Source: Vibrio sp. SNU_ST1 (GTDB lineage: Bacteria; Pseudomonadota; Gammaproteobacteria; Enterobacterales; Vibrionaceae). Taken from it: a DNA stretch of 64,000 nucleotides. The stretch covers positions 2,790,001 through 2,854,000 of the forward strand of contig NZ_CP130748.1 in NCBI RefSeq assembly GCF_030563405.1, given 5' to 3'. The position numbers were made by a program, and so were the translations under genes. The notes beneath the pieces are model-generated. The model saw only the letters and a program-made list of their open reading frames with translations. It was not told the DNA's origin and did no database searches. Shown one piece after another: positions 47,382-57,655 of this stretch; position 1 is the first letter of the stretch, and the number at the start of each line of letters is the position of its first letter.

Positions 47382-47938
47382 TGTCACAGGCAATTGAAAC
47401 CCTTTACGGCACAGTGGATTCACGTGTATTTGCGATAGCAAAAGATATCAAACTGCTGATTTGCGATGTCGATGGCGTATTCTCTGATGGCCGCATCTAC
47501 ATGGGTAACAACGGTGAAGAGCTAAAAACTTTCCATACGCGCGACGGTTACGGCATTAAATCGTTGATGAACGCGGGCGTTGAAATCGCAATCATCACTG
47601 GCCGTAAATCTCAAATTGTTGAGAATCGAATGACCGCTCTCGGTATTAAGCTAATTTATCAAGGTCAGGATGATAAAGTTAAGGCCTACCAAGATATTTG
47701 CGATAAGCTTTCCGTTAATCCTGAAAACACAGGTTATATCGGAGACGATTTAATCGACTGGCCTGTAATGGAAAAGGTTGGCTTGAAGGTATGTGTGGCA
47801 GACGGTCACCCATTACTTGCACAAAGAGCAAACTACGTAACAACCATTAACGGCGGTTACGGTGCAGTACGTGAAGTCTGCGACCTTATTTTACAAGCAA
47901 GAAACGAACTCGACGTGCACAAAGGTTTAAGCATATGA
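47381..47938 (+). CDS. kdsC: 3-deoxy-D-manno-octulosonate 8-phosphate phosphatase
   Basis: 185 residues. HAD-type phosphatase with the nucleophile motif LICDVDGVFSDG (about 28-39), IITGRKS and GDDLIDWPVM. It removes phosphate from Kdo-8-P, giving Kdo. The family forms tetramers without a cap domain, consistent with the small size. It overlaps kdsD by 1 nt and lptC by 4 nt. Confidence 0.97.
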   Translation: MSQAIETLYGTVDSRVFAIAKDIKLLICDVDGVFSDGRIYMGNNGEELKTFHTRDGYGIKSLMNAGVEIAIITGRKSQIVENRMTALGIKLIYQGQDDKVKAYQDICDKLSVNPENTGYIGDDLIDWPVMEKVGLKVCVADGHPLLAQRANYVTTINGGYGAVREVCDLILQARNELDVHKGLSI

Positions 47939-48498
47939 GTTTTAATCGTATTATCTACTTAATACTCATCTTTATTGCCTCTTGGTCGGCCTATTACTTG
48001 TACGACAAAGAGCAAACTTCAACGATACAAGTAGATCCAAACTTGGAACTGCCTGCGTTTAGTGGCAAGAATCTTGATAACATTAGCTATGGCGAAAGCG
48101 GTATTCGTAGCTACCGAGTTGAATCAACTCATCTAGAGCACTACTCCGTCGTTGGCGATACGCACTTTCAAGCCCCTACTCTTTCAGTATTCCGTGAAGG
48201 GCATACGATAGAATGGCGAGTGACCGCTGAGCGCGCAATTATGGATGAAAATCAAGTCATCACTTTTTATGACAACGTTGTGGCGAAGAACCTGTTGCCA
48301 GATGCTAGTTTCGATACAATGACCACAGATAAAATGGTTGTTGAACTGACTAGCCGAGATTTTTATTCAGACACTCCGGTCCATATGATCGGTACATTTT
48401 TTGAAAATGAGGGGCAAGCAATGAAAGGGAACTTCGGTACCAACAATGCGACTCTCTTTAATTCTGTTCAAGGTAGATATGAAACTCTCACACCTTAG
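47935..48498 (+). CDS. lptC: LPS transport bridge protein LptC
   Basis: 187 residues with an N-terminal single membrane helix (about 5-22, IIYLILIFIASWSAYYLY) and a periplasmic beta-jellyroll. It receives LPS from LptB2FG and hands it to LptA. The ATGA overlap with kdsC couples translation. Similarity between LptC proteins is moderate; the position supports the call. Confidence 0.95.
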   Translation: MSFNRIIYLILIFIASWSAYYLYDKEQTSTIQVDPNLELPAFSGKNLDNISYGESGIRSYRVESTHLEHYSVVGDTHFQAPTLSVFREGHTIEWRVTAERAIMDENQVITFYDNVVAKNLLPDASFDTMTTDKMVVELTSRDFYSDTPVHMIGTFFENEGQAMKGNFGTNNATLFNSVQGRYETLTP

Positions 48499-48973
48499 TT
48501 TATTCGCTTTGACCCTTGCGGCGTCTAATGTCTATGCTCTATCTTCGGATAGCGAGCAGCCTGTCTATATTGATTCAGACAGTCAGCAATTAGATATGAA
48601 AAGCAATCAAGTAACCTTTCTTGGCGATGTGAACCTTAAACAAGGTAGCATCAATATCAATGCCGATAAGGTCATTGTTACACGTAATGCCGTCAACGGT
48701 GAAATTGAAGAAATACAAGGTTTCGGAAAGCCAGCAACCTTTTCTCAACTTACTGACGATGGGAAAACACTCTATGGTGAAGCTGACGATTTACATTACC
48801 AGCTGATTGCCGATAAATTGATCATGACTAAGAATGCGATGCTATCTCAAGATGGCAGTATCATTCGCGGCTCTAAGATTACCTATCAGATCACCTCTCA
48901 GAAATTGGTTGCCGATAGTGATAGCAGTGAGCGTGTATCAACGGTTTTACAACCAGCGGAAGTGAATAAGTAA
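48479..48973 (+). CDS. lptA: LPS transport periplasmic protein LptA
   Basis: 164 residues from ATG 48479 with AAGGT upstream; it overlaps the lptC end by 20 nt in another frame. The signal peptide ends near VYA. The mature part has the OstA-like repeats ([22 protein letters not shown]). LptA subunits stack into the periplasmic bridge from LptC to LptD. Confidence 0.95.
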   Translation: MKLSHLSLFALTLAASNVYALSSDSEQPVYIDSDSQQLDMKSNQVTFLGDVNLKQGSININADKVIVTRNAVNGEIEEIQGFGKPATFSQLTDDGKTLYGEADDLHYQLIADKLIMTKNAMLSQDGSIIRGSKITYQITSQKLVADSDSSERVSTVLQPAEVNK

Positions 48974-48975
48974 TA

Positions 48976-49701
48976 ATGGCAGTCCTTACAGCAAAGAACT
49001 TAGCGAAAACCTACGGCAAACGTAAAGTTGTGACTGACGTAAGCTTGCAAGTAGAGTCAGGTCAGATCGTCGGGCTACTTGGCCCAAACGGTGCAGGTAA
49101 AACTACCTCTTTCTATATGATAGTAGGTCTGGTTGCGCGTGATGAAGGTACTATCAGTATTGACGACCGAGACATCAGTATCTTACCAATGCACAGTCGT
49201 TCTCGTCTTGGTATCGGCTACCTACCTCAAGAAGCATCGATTTTTCGTAAATTGTCAGTTGAAGACAACATTATGGCTGTTTTGCAAACGCGCGATGAGA
49301 TGACTAACGCGCAACGCCAAGATAAGCTGGAAGATCTTCTCGAAGAGTTTCACATCCAACATATTCGAACGAGTAATGGTATGGCTTTGTCAGGTGGTGA
49401 GCGTCGCCGTGTTGAGATTGCTCGCGCACTAGCAGCAAACCCTCAGTTCATTCTTCTGGACGAACCTTTTGCCGGTGTTGACCCTATATCGGTTATCGAT
49501 ATCAAAAAAATCATTGTTCACTTACGCGATCGCGGCTTAGGCGTTTTGATTACCGACCACAACGTTCGTGAAACATTAGACGTGTGTGAAAAAGCTTACA
49601 TCGTAAGTCAAGGGCATCTAATAGCTGAGGGAACTCCTGAAGATGTTCTCAATAACGAACAAGTTAAACAAGTTTATCTAGGCGAACAATTCCGTCTATG
49701 A
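48976..49701 (+). CDS. lptB: LPS export ATPase LptB
   Basis: 241 residues. ABC ATPase with Walker [10 protein letters not shown], signature [15 protein letters not shown] and Walker [13 protein letters not shown]. It drives LPS extraction with LptF and LptG, which are encoded 25 kb away in this window. It starts 2 nt after the lptA stop. Confidence 0.98.
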   Translation: MAVLTAKNLAKTYGKRKVVTDVSLQVESGQIVGLLGPNGAGKTTSFYMIVGLVARDEGTISIDDRDISILPMHSRSRLGIGYLPQEASIFRKLSVEDNIMAVLQTRDEMTNAQRQDKLEDLLEEFHIQHIRTSNGMALSGGERRRVEIARALAANPQFILLDEPFAGVDPISVIDIKKIIVHLRDRGLGVLITDHNVRETLDVCEKAYIVSQGHLIAEGTPEDVLNNEQVKQVYLGEQFRL

Positions 49702-49755
49702 TTAGATAGAGAGTATCGAGAGTTCTTAGAATAATAACTAGGTAAGTAACACTGA

Positions 49756-51225
49756 ATGAAACCCTCATTACAACTTAAGCTAGGCCAACAGTTAGCAATG
49801 ACTCCTCAATTGCAACAAGCGATTCGTTTGTTGCAATTGTCTACTTTGGATTTGCAACAAGAGATTCAAGAAGCACTTGAATCGAACCCACTACTCGATG
49901 TCGAAGACGGCAATGAAGATACGCCAACATCGGAAGAAAAACCTAGCAGTGACGAGAAAGAAACAGTTGAAACAGTTGAAACAGTTGAACAAGACTTACC
50001 TGATAGCTCCGATTTGATCGAAAAATCAGAGATTGGCAACGAACTAGAAATCGATACAACTTGGGAAGATGTTTACAGCGCAAACACAGGTAACACTGGC
50101 ATTGTGATTGATGACGACATGCCCGTTTATCAAGGCGAAACCACACAAAGTCTATACGATTACCTGCTCTGGCAACTCGATTTAACACCATTTACTGAAA
50201 CTGACCGCAGCATAGCTTTTGCGCTAATTGATGCTATCGATGACCGCGGTTACCTTACCGTATCTTGTGAAGACATCCTTGAGAACTTCGACAACGAAGA
50301 GATCGAGCTTGATGAAATTGAAGCCGTTCGTAAACGAATTCAGCAGTTTGATCCGCTAGGTGTCGGTTCTGTGAATCTGCAAGATTGCTTGTTACTGCAA
50401 TTGGCGACCTTCCCACAAGATACCCCTTGGCTTAACGAAGCTAAGTTAGTACTTACTAGCCATATCGACCAACTCGGCAATCGCGATTACAAACTGGTTA
50501 TCAAAGAGACCAAGTTGAAAGAAGCGGAACTACGCGAAGTTTTGCAATTAATCCAACAGCTGGACCCTCGCCCTGGCAGTAAGATCACGCCAGACGAAAC
50601 CGAGTATGTGGTTCCTGACGTGTCCGTCTTCAAAGAGCTTGGGAAATGGTTGGTCACCATCAATCCAGATAGCGTGCCAAAACTAAAAGTGAATCAACAA
50701 TACGCTGCCCTTAGTAGCAAAGGCAGTAGTGCTGACAACCAATTTATCCGCTCAAATTTGCAAGAAGCAAAATGGCTAATTAAAAGTCTAGAGAGCCGAA
50801 ATGAAACGCTACTAAAAGTCGCTCGGTGTATTGTTGAACATCAACGCGGTTTCTTCGAACATGGCGCAGAAGCCATGAAGCCGATGGTACTGAATGATGT
50901 GGCTTTAGCTGTTGATATGCACGAATCCACGATCTCTCGTGTGACGACTCAAAAATTCATGCACACACCGCGTGGCATCTTCGAACTCAAGTACTTTTTC
51001 TCAAGCCATGTCAGCACTGACAATGGCGGTGAATGTTCATCTACAGCAATTCGCGCACTCATTAAGAAGCTTGTCGCAGCGGAAAATACCGCAAAGCCTC
51101 TAAGTGATAGTAAGATTGCTGCTTTACTGGCTGACCAAGGAATTCAGGTAGCTAGACGTACCATAGCGAAATACCGTGAATCTCTGGGCATTGCCCCATC
51201 GAGTCAGCGTAAACGCCTGCTATAA
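49756..51225 (+). CDS. rpoN: RNA polymerase sigma-54 factor
   Basis: 489 residues. Region I is Gln/Leu-rich ([23 protein letters not shown]) and binds activators. An acidic region II (about 50-125) follows, then the core-binding domain and a helix-turn-helix, and the RpoN box [10 protein letters not shown] at the C-terminus reads the -24 element. In Vibrio it is needed for flagella, nitrogen use and quorum-sensing output. The acidic linker contains a 9-nt repeat. It begins 54 nt after lptB and precedes hpf. Confidence 0.98.
   Translation: MKPSLQLKLGQQLAMTPQLQQAIRLLQLSTLDLQQEIQEALESNPLLDVEDGNEDTPTSEEKPSSDEKETVETVETVEQDLPDSSDLIEKSEIGNELEIDTTWEDVYSANTGNTGIVIDDDMPVYQGETTQSLYDYLLWQLDLTPFTETDRSIAFALIDAIDDRGYLTVSCEDILENFDNEEIELDEIEAVRKRIQQFDPLGVGSVNLQDCLLLQLATFPQDTPWLNEAKLVLTSHIDQLGNRDYKLVIKETKLKEAELREVLQLIQQLDPRPGSKITPDETEYVVPDVSVFKELGKWLVTINPDSVPKLKVNQQYAALSSKGSSADNQFIRSNLQEAKWLIKSLESRNETLLKVARCIVEHQRGFFEHGAEAMKPMVLNDVALAVDMHESTISRVTTQKFMHTPRGIFELKYFFSSHVSTDNGGECSSTAIRALIKKLVAAENTAKPLSDSKIAALLADQGIQVARRTIAKYRESLGIAPSSQRKRLL
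49962..49988 (+). repeat. Triple 9-nt repeat in rpoN region II
   Basis: AACAGTTGA occurs three times without interruption, encoding TVETVETVE in the acidic linker. A change of copy number would keep the reading frame. Confidence 0.9.
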
Positions 51226-51315
51226 ACTAAAGTAGTTAGCTCTTTATTCATTAACGATTGATTAGTTAACTATTAATTTAGTTGTAACCTGGCAACCAAC
51301 TGAAAAGGAAAGTCT

Positions 51316-51603
51316 ATGCAAATCAATATTCAAGGCCATCACGTTGATCTTACCGATTCAATGCAAGACTATGTTCACACCAAATTCGACAAACTTGAGC
51401 GCTTCTTTGATCATATCAATAGTGTTCAAGTTGTTTTAAAAGTTGAGAAAATCAATCAAATCGCAGAAGCTACCCTGCATATAAATCAAGGGGAAATTCA
51501 TGCGACAGCAACAGATGAAAGCATGTATGCCGCTATTGATTCATTGGTTGATAAACTGGTTCGCCAACTCAACAAGCACAAAGAAAAACTAAGTAGTCAC
51601 TAA
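51316..51603 (+). CDS. hpf: Ribosome hibernation promoting factor (short form)
   Basis: 95 residues with the YfiA/HPF fold (MQINIQGHHVDLTDSMQDYVHTKFDKLERFF). The short form lacks the C-terminal dimerisation domain, so it acts with RMF to form 100S ribosomes in stationary phase. AAAGGAAAG precedes the start. It sits between rpoN and ptsN as in E. coli. Confidence 0.96.
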   Translation: MQINIQGHHVDLTDSMQDYVHTKFDKLERFFDHINSVQVVLKVEKINQIAEATLHINQGEIHATATDESMYAAIDSLVDKLVRQLNKHKEKLSSH

Positions 51604-51604
51604 C

Positions 51605-52063
51605 ATGCAATTAAGCGAAGTACTTTCATTGGACTGCACTAAAAGTGCAGTCCAATGCACAAGCAAAAAAAGAGCCCTTGAACTGATCAGTCAAATCGCA
51701 GCAGAAAGCTGCGGTCAAGATTCAACAGAACTGTTTGAGTGCATGCTGAGCCGTGAAAAAATGGGCAGTACAGGTATAGGTAACGGTATCGCGATTCCCC
51801 ATGCACGCATGAACGTCAGTGATAAAGCGATTGCTGTATTAATACAATGCCAAGATCCCATCGAATTTGATGCGATTGATAATCGTCCTGTCGACCTACT
51901 GTTTGCCCTACTTGTTCCAAGTGAACAGTGCAAGGAGCATCTAAAAACCCTTTCTTGTATGGCAGAGCGACTTAACGACAAGCAGACTCTTAAACAGTTG
52001 CGTAATGCTCAAAGCGATCAAGAGCTTTACGACATCATGATTCAAGTGCCAACTTGCGAGTAA
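51605..52063 (+). CDS. ptsN: Nitrogen-PTS enzyme IIA
   Basis: 152 residues, EIIA-type domain with the phosphorylated His66 in GIAIPHARM. It is the terminal phosphocarrier of the PtsP-NPr-EIIANtr chain, which regulates rather than transports. It starts 1 nt after the hpf stop. The acceptor of its regulation (potassium transport in E. coli) cannot be told here. Confidence 0.97.
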   Translation: MQLSEVLSLDCTKSAVQCTSKKRALELISQIAAESCGQDSTELFECMLSREKMGSTGIGNGIAIPHARMNVSDKAIAVLIQCQDPIEFDAIDNRPVDLLFALLVPSEQCKEHLKTLSCMAERLNDKQTLKQLRNAQSDQELYDIMIQVPTCE

Positions 52064-52067
52064 TAAC

Positions 52068-52937
52068 ATGCGATTAATCGTTGTTAGTGGCCAATCAGGA
52101 GCCGGGAAAAGTGTTGCGCTACGAGTCCTTGAAGACTTGGGGTATTACTGTGTTGATAACCTACCAGTAAACCTGCTCAACGACTTCGTCGAATCGGTAC
52201 GCGAGATCAATCAAAACGTCGCTGTTAGCATTGATATTCGTAACCTACCTAAAGAGCCTCAGTTAGTTACAGAAACGCTAGACCAACTAGAAGCCGCCAC
52301 AGATATTGACCTAAACGTCTTATTTCTAGATGCGAGTAAACGGACGCTACTCAAGCGCTACAGCGAAACACGCAGAATTCATCCTTTATCAATCGGCCAA
52401 GAAAAACTCTCTCTTGAACAAGCTATTGATTTAGAAAAAACACTTCTAACTCCTCTGGTAGAGCAAGCCAGCATTGTGATTGATAGCAGTGATTGTAACC
52501 TCTACGAATTGAGTGAACAGGTTCGTTTCAAAGTTGAGGGCAAAGAAAAACAAGAACTCATTATCGTTTTTCAATCTTTCGGCTTTAAGTTCGGCTTACC
52601 AAGTGATGCCGATTATGTGTTTGATGTTCGTTTCTTGCCGAACCCTCACTGGGAACCGGCTCTTCGACCATTGACAGGGCTTGATGCACCTATCCATTCT
52701 TTTCTAGAAAAACACTCTGAAGTGCTTGAACTAAAACAACAAATTCAAGGCTTTGTTGAGCAGTGGTTACCCATGTTAGAGAAAAATAATCGCAGTTACC
52801 TAACGGTCGCGATTGGTTGCACTGGCGGCAAACACCGCTCGGTTTATCTAACTCAGAAAATTGGTGAATACTTCGAACAACTCGGTCATCAAGTTCAAAT
52901 CAGACATGCCTCCCTAGAGAAGCACCAACAGGGCTAA
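52068..52937 (+). CDS. rapZ: RNase adapter RapZ
   Basis: 289 residues. N-terminal P-loop domain with Walker A GQSGAGKS (8-15). The C-terminal domain has the nucleotide/GlcN6P-binding [10 protein letters not shown]. In E. coli RapZ delivers the sRNA GlmZ to RNase E and senses glucosamine-6-phosphate, controlling glmS and thus envelope precursor supply. It lies 4 nt after ptsN. Confidence 0.97.
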   Translation: MRLIVVSGQSGAGKSVALRVLEDLGYYCVDNLPVNLLNDFVESVREINQNVAVSIDIRNLPKEPQLVTETLDQLEAATDIDLNVLFLDASKRTLLKRYSETRRIHPLSIGQEKLSLEQAIDLEKTLLTPLVEQASIVIDSSDCNLYELSEQVRFKVEGKEKQELIIVFQSFGFKFGLPSDADYVFDVRFLPNPHWEPALRPLTGLDAPIHSFLEKHSEVLELKQQIQGFVEQWLPMLEKNNRSYLTVAIGCTGGKHRSVYLTQKIGEYFEQLGHQVQIRHASLEKHQQG

Positions 52938-52939
52938 CC

Positions 52940-53215
52940 ATGGAATTAACTCGAACTGTACTGATCCAAAATCGCTTGGGTCTTCACGCTAGAGCAGCCG
53001 TAAAATTGGTTGAGCTTGCCCAAAGTTTTGATGCAACTATCACTATCCATAGCGAAGAAGATAAAATCGCAACTGCAGACAGTGTGATGGGTCTGCTTAT
53101 GCTGGAATCAGCGCAAGGGCAACACATCACGATCCAAGCTACAGGCACCGATTCACAACAAGCACTTGATGCTGTTTGCCACCTTATTGAAGATAAGTTT
53201 GATGAGGGTGAGTAG
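52940..53215 (+). CDS. npr: Phosphocarrier protein NPr
   Basis: 91 residues, HPr fold with phosphorylated His16 in [10 protein letters not shown] and the Ser-containing helix [13 protein letters not shown]. It passes phosphate from PtsP to PtsN. Last gene of the rpoN-hpf-ptsN-rapZ-npr set, 2 nt after rapZ. Confidence 0.97.
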   Translation: MELTRTVLIQNRLGLHARAAVKLVELAQSFDATITIHSEEDKIATADSVMGLLMLESAQGQHITIQATGTDSQQALDAVCHLIEDKFDEGE

Positions 53216-53363
53216 CGAAAACTCATCACTCACAACACTGAAGACTCAAACTTCGAATCAACCAGTATTAAATCTTAGTTCTAGCTAAGTTTATGATTTA
53301 AATAAGCCCCAGAATTAAGTTACTATTCCAAGCATTGTTAGAATAATGAAATAGGAGGAAAAT

Positions 53364-54719
53364 ATGGCAGAGCAATTAGAATTCGACCAAGCTCACCAAA
53401 CCCTCCAAGAAGTCAGCGAAGCCCTAGAAAACGGCCGATTTGTTCACGTACGTCGACAACTTCAGGACATGGAACCTGAGGATATTGCACACCTTTTAGA
53501 AGCCTCCCCTCGCAAAAGTCGTGACGTACTCTGGCAACTCACCGATCCTGAAGACTACGGTGAAATTCTTGATGAACTAAACGAAGACGTCAAAGATGCT
53601 CTTGTGTCAAAAATGGCACCCGAGACCTTGGCAGAAGCAACCGAAGGCATGGAAACCGATGACGTTGCGTACGTACTTCGAAGCCTACCCGACGATGTTT
53701 CTCGCGAAGTCCTTTCTCAAATGGACTCCGTCGATCGTGCATTAGTTGAAACTGCCCTGTCGTACCCTGAGGATTCAGCGGGTGCGATCATGAATACCGA
53801 CGTAATCACGATTCGTGGTGATGTCGATGTTGACGTTGTTTTGCGCTACATGCGTATGCGTGGCGAACTGCCCGATGCAACTGACGCTCTGTATGTTATT
53901 GATGAAGAAGAGCGTCTTATCGGTAACCTATCGCTTACCACACTGGTAACGACTCAGCCTGATGTGGCAGTTTCCGAAGTGATGGAGGATGCCGACGAAG
54001 CGATCGCGGTTGAAACCAGCGCTTCCGATATTGCGAGCCTGTTCGAACGTCGTAATTGGGTTTCAGCGCCAGTAGTCGATAGCAATCAACACCTTGTTGG
54101 TCGTATCACCATCGATGACGTGGTTGATGTTATCCGTGAAGACGCCGAGCACTCAATGATGAGCATGGCGGGTATGGACGATGACGAAGATACCTTCGCT
54201 CCGGTCGTAAAATCAGCTCGTCGTCGTAGTGTCTGGTTGGGTGCTAACGTACTTGCAGCACTTGCTGCTGCATCCGTTTCAAATATGTTTGAAGCAACAC
54301 TGGACCAAATGGCAGCGATTGCGGTTCTAATGACTATCGTACCTTCAATGGGTGGTGTTGCGGGTAACCAAACCGTTGCTTTGGTGATTCGTGGTTTAGC
54401 ACTCGGTCATATCGGTGACAGTAACAAACGCGAACTACTACTCAAAGAGGCGGCTATCGGCTTCCTAAACGGCGTGTTATGGGCTGTTATCATTGGTGGT
54501 ATTGTGGTTGCTTGGAAAGGTAACTGGATACTGGGAGGCATCATCTCAGCTGCGATGATGACCAACTTGATTGTCGCTGGTATCGCCGGTGTAACCATCC
54601 CGGTAATGCTGAAAAAGATGAATATCGATCCAGCACTTGCGGGCGGTATGGCTTTGACCACAGTAACCGATGTTATTGGCCTATCGGTGTTCTTAGGCTT
54701 AGCAACCATTCTTATTTAA
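53364..54719 (+). CDS. mgtE: Magnesium transporter MgtE
   Basis: 451 residues. An N-terminal acidic superhelical domain (about 1-130) is followed by two CBS domains (about 135-260; ITIRGDVDVDVVLRYMRMRG, APVVDSNQHLVGRITIDDVVDVI). A C-terminal five-helix membrane domain has the pore motif VPSMGGVAGNQTVALVIRGLALG. Cytosolic Mg2+ bound between the N and CBS domains closes the channel. A strong AGGAGG site precedes the ATG. The gene commonly follows npr in Vibrio. Confidence 0.97.
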   Translation: MAEQLEFDQAHQTLQEVSEALENGRFVHVRRQLQDMEPEDIAHLLEASPRKSRDVLWQLTDPEDYGEILDELNEDVKDALVSKMAPETLAEATEGMETDDVAYVLRSLPDDVSREVLSQMDSVDRALVETALSYPEDSAGAIMNTDVITIRGDVDVDVVLRYMRMRGELPDATDALYVIDEEERLIGNLSLTTLVTTQPDVAVSEVMEDADEAIAVETSASDIASLFERRNWVSAPVVDSNQHLVGRITIDDVVDVIREDAEHSMMSMAGMDDDEDTFAPVVKSARRRSVWLGANVLAALAAASVSNMFEATLDQMAAIAVLMTIVPSMGGVAGNQTVALVIRGLALGHIGDSNKRELLLKEAAIGFLNGVLWAVIIGGIVVAWKGNWILGGIISAAMMTNLIVAGIAGVTIPVMLKKMNIDPALAGGMALTTVTDVIGLSVFLGLATILI

Positions 54720-54777
54720 ATCAGACTTATCTAGTGTGAATAAACAGATAGCAAATTCTAAGACGATACACTGAATA

Positions 54778-54806
54778 CAAAAAGGGAGCCATCGGCTCCC
54801 TTTTTA
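54778..54806. terminator. Bidirectional terminator between mgtE and pmbA
   Basis: Stem AAAGGGAGCC/GGCTCCCTTT with an ATC loop and A/T runs on both sides. Confidence 0.93.
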
Positions 54807-54855
54807 ATGTGTCAGATTTTAAGCTCCAGATTAAAACTGAAGTAAATTGAGCTAA

Positions 54856-56199
54856 TTACTCACCCGCAACTTTCATTGATTCAAGCAAGATAGAACCCGT
54901 TTGAATTTGCGAACGTGTTTCTACGTCGTTACCAACTGCAACAATCTGAGTGAACATGTCTTTTAGGTTACCCGCGATCGTCACTTCAGATACTGGGTAT
55001 TGGATTTCTCCATTCTCAACCCAGAAACCTGCTGCGCCACGTGAATAATCACCTGTCACGGTATTAACGCCTTGACCCATTACTTCAGTCACAAGGAAGC
55101 CGGTGCCGAGCTCTTTTAGCATCTGCTCAAAGTTTTGACCCGTCGATTTAACAAACCAGTTATGAATACCACCCGCATGACCTGTTGGTGTCATATCCAT
55201 TTTACGTGCGGCATAGCTGGTTAGCAGGTAGGTTGCTAACACACCATCAGTGATGATTTCACGATCTTGAGTGAACACACCTTCGCTATCGAATGGGCTT
55301 GAAGCCAAACCACGTAAGATATGAGGACGCTCAGAGATATTGAACCAATCTGGTAGAATTTTCTGACCTAGGTGATCCAATAAGAACGACGACTTACGGT
55401 ATAGGTTACCACCACTGATCGCCATCACAAGGTGGCCAATCAAGCCAGTAGCGACATCGTTAGCGAACATTATTGGGTATTGGCCTGTTGGTAACTTTTT
55501 CGCATCCAAACGGCTAATGGTCTTTTCTGCTGCTTCTTGACCTACGCGCTCAGGCGTCCATAGCTCATCACGATGACGTGCAACGGTGTAGCTGTAATCT
55601 CGCTCCATCTCACCGTTAGCGCCTTGTCCAATGACACAGCAGCTCGTGCTATGGCGACTTGAAGCATAGCTAGCTAGTAAGCCATGGCTGTTACCGTAAA
55701 CCTTAACGCCGTAATGACTGTCGTAGCTCGCACCATCACTTTGCTTGATCTTGTCGCTATAAGCTAGCGCTTGCTTCTCAGCAGCAATCGCAATCTCAGC
55801 GGCATAATCAGGGTTTGGTTCATCAGGGTGAAAAAGATCCAAGTCTGGAATGTCTTTGACCATGTATTCTTTTGCTGCAGGACCCGAAAATGGGTCTTCA
55901 GAAGTGTACTGAGCGATATCAAGCGCAGCCGCGACTGTTTGAGCAATGGCCTTCTCACTCAGATCAGATGTAGATGCGCTGCCTTTTTTCTGACCGCGGT
56001 AAACAGTAATACCTAGAGCACCATCACTATTAAATTCAACGTTTTCCACCTCACACATACGTGTTGAAACACTTAAACCCGTTGACTTAGTAATAGCAAC
56101 CTCAGCTGCGTCTGCACTCACTGATGCCATACCCAACGCTTTAGCTACTGCGGCTTCTAGCTCAACTCGTTGTTGGGCGACTTGCTGTTTTACATCCAT
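54856..56199 (-). CDS. pmbA: Metalloprotease PmbA (TldE)
   Basis: 447 residues of the TldD/PmbA family, with [12 protein letters not shown] and [29 protein letters not shown]. PmbA (TldE) forms a heterodimer with TldD that degrades unfolded peptides and matures microcin B17 in E. coli. TldD carries the zinc site, so PmbA itself lacks the HExxxH motif, as seen here. It is divergent from yjgA, the conserved arrangement. Confidence 0.96.
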   Translation of the reverse strand: MDVKQQVAQQRVELEAAVAKALGMASVSADAAEVAITKSTGLSVSTRMCEVENVEFNSDGALGITVYRGQKKGSASTSDLSEKAIAQTVAAALDIAQYTSEDPFSGPAAKEYMVKDIPDLDLFHPDEPNPDYAAEIAIAAEKQALAYSDKIKQSDGASYDSHYGVKVYGNSHGLLASYASSRHSTSCCVIGQGANGEMERDYSYTVARHRDELWTPERVGQEAAEKTISRLDAKKLPTGQYPIMFANDVATGLIGHLVMAISGGNLYRKSSFLLDHLGQKILPDWFNISERPHILRGLASSPFDSEGVFTQDREIITDGVLATYLLTSYAARKMDMTPTGHAGGIHNWFVKSTGQNFEQMLKELGTGFLVTEVMGQGVNTVTGDYSRGAAGFWVENGEIQYPVSEVTIAGNLKDMFTQIVAVGNDVETRSQIQTGSILLESMKVAGE

Positions 56200-56317
56200 A
56201 TCTATTCTAATTTTTTAGGTCAATATTACGTAGGATAACAAGAATTTCGCTTTCTCCCCAAGATTCTTGCTAAAATAGGCAATATATTCGTTTGAGATAG
56301 TGACATAGGCAGAAAAG

Positions 56318-56842
56318 ATGGCTCGCAAAAACCAAAAAGCCCCATGGGAACCAGAAGAAGAAATCATCTGGGTAAGTAAGACAGAAATGAAAACGGACAT
56401 GGACGCCCTGCAAAAGCTGGGAGAAGAGCTTGTTGAATTAAAGCCTTCTGTATTAGACAAATTTCCGCTGTCTGAAGATTTGGCACAAGCGATTAAAGAT
56501 GCACAACGCTTTAAAAATGAAGCGAAGCGCCGTCAACTTCAATACATCGGTAAAGTAATGCGCAGTGTCGATCCAGAGCCAATTCAAGCGGCTTTAGATA
56601 AGATTCGCAACAAACACTCTCAAGCAACAGTTGAACTGCACAAACTAGAACAACTGCGTGATCGTGTTGTTGCAGAAGGCGATGCGGCCATTTCAGACGT
56701 TATGGAAATGTACCCAGAAGCAGACCGTCAACGTCTTCGTCAGCTCGCTCGTCAAGCTAACAAAGAGAAAGCGGCAAATAAACCGGCTAAGTCTTCTCGT
56801 GAAATATTCCAAATCTTAAAAGAGCTAAAGCTAGGCGACTAA
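56318..56842 (+). CDS. yjgA: Ribosome biogenesis protein DarP (YjgA)
   Basis: 174 residues, basic and helical, of the UPF0307/DarP family ([37 protein letters not shown]). In E. coli DarP associates with late 50S precursors. It is divergent from pmbA with ~118 nt between the starts. Confidence 0.95.
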   Translation: MARKNQKAPWEPEEEIIWVSKTEMKTDMDALQKLGEELVELKPSVLDKFPLSEDLAQAIKDAQRFKNEAKRRQLQYIGKVMRSVDPEPIQAALDKIRNKHSQATVELHKLEQLRDRVVAEGDAAISDVMEMYPEADRQRLRQLARQANKEKAANKPAKSSREIFQILKELKLGD

Positions 56843-56871
56843 TCTTCGCCGCCCTTTAATCAGAAAGATAA

Positions 56872-56902
56872 TAAAAGACCTAGCACATGCTAGGTCTTTT
56901 TG
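56872..56902. terminator. Bidirectional terminator between yjgA and thiQ
   Basis: Stem AAAAGACCTAGCA/TGCTAGGTCTTTT with a very short centre and A/T runs on both sides. Confidence 0.9.
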
Positions 56903-56947
56903 TTTTCGACGCACTCAATATTAAGAAGTACTCACAGGAGTGAAAAA

Positions 56948-57655
56948 TCATTCACCCGCTTTAACAAACGAGCTTAGCTCTTGCTGTGGATGTTCAGCCG
57001 TCAGTGCCTCTATCGAGTCTGCAACCAACACCTTACCTAGCGCTACAAAAACAAACTTGTTTGCGATACTGCGTGCATCACCTAAGTGGTGAGTAACCAT
57101 CAATACCGTAATGTTTCGCTCTGCGGCTAATCGCCTAACAAGGTTAAGCATTTCCTCACGAAGCAAAGGGTCAAGCGCAGAGAAAGGTTCATCAAGCAAC
57201 CAAATATCATGAGGCTGAACAAAACAACGAGCTAACGCGACACGCTGACGTTGACCACCCGATAAGTGCTCAGGCAATCTATCTAAATACTCAGCGACAC
57301 CCACTTGTGCAGCGGCCTGTACGACTTCGTGCTTTTGGGTTGCCGTAAGCTTTAACCCTGGATGCAAGCCTAAGCCAATATTTTCACGTACGGTGAGATG
57401 GGCAAACAGGTTGTGCTCTTGAAACAACATCGCTAATGGACGCTGATGTGCTTCTTTGCCAATCAGTGATTGTCCCGCTACAGAGATCTCACCCGAAGTG
57501 GGCTCAATAAACCCAGCAACCAGTGCCAACAGCGTTGATTTACCGGCGCCACTTGGCCCCATTAGCGCAACAATATCGCCCTGCTCAGCTTGAAAATCAA
57601 AGCAAAACAACTCTCTGTGATAGTGGTAGTCCACATCTTTCATCACTAACATCAT
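56948..57655 (-). CDS. thiQ: Thiamine ABC transporter ATPase ThiQ
   Basis: 235 residues. Walker A GPSGAGKST, signature LSGGQRQRVALARC and Walker B IWLLDEPFSALD. It powers uptake of thiamine, TMP and TPP with ThiB and ThiP. Its ATG overlaps the thiP stop (ATGA). Last gene of thiBPQ, under the TPP riboswitch at 60447-60553. Confidence 0.95.
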   Translation of the reverse strand: MMLVMKDVDYHYHRELFCFDFQAEQGDIVALMGPSGAGKSTLLALVAGFIEPTSGEISVAGQSLIGKEAHQRPLAMLFQEHNLFAHLTVRENIGLGLHPGLKLTATQKHEVVQAAAQVGVAEYLDRLPEHLSGGQRQRVALARCFVQPHDIWLLDEPFSALDPLLREEMLNLVRRLAAERNITVLMVTHHLGDARSIANKFVFVALGKVLVADSIEALTAEHPQQELSSFVKAGE

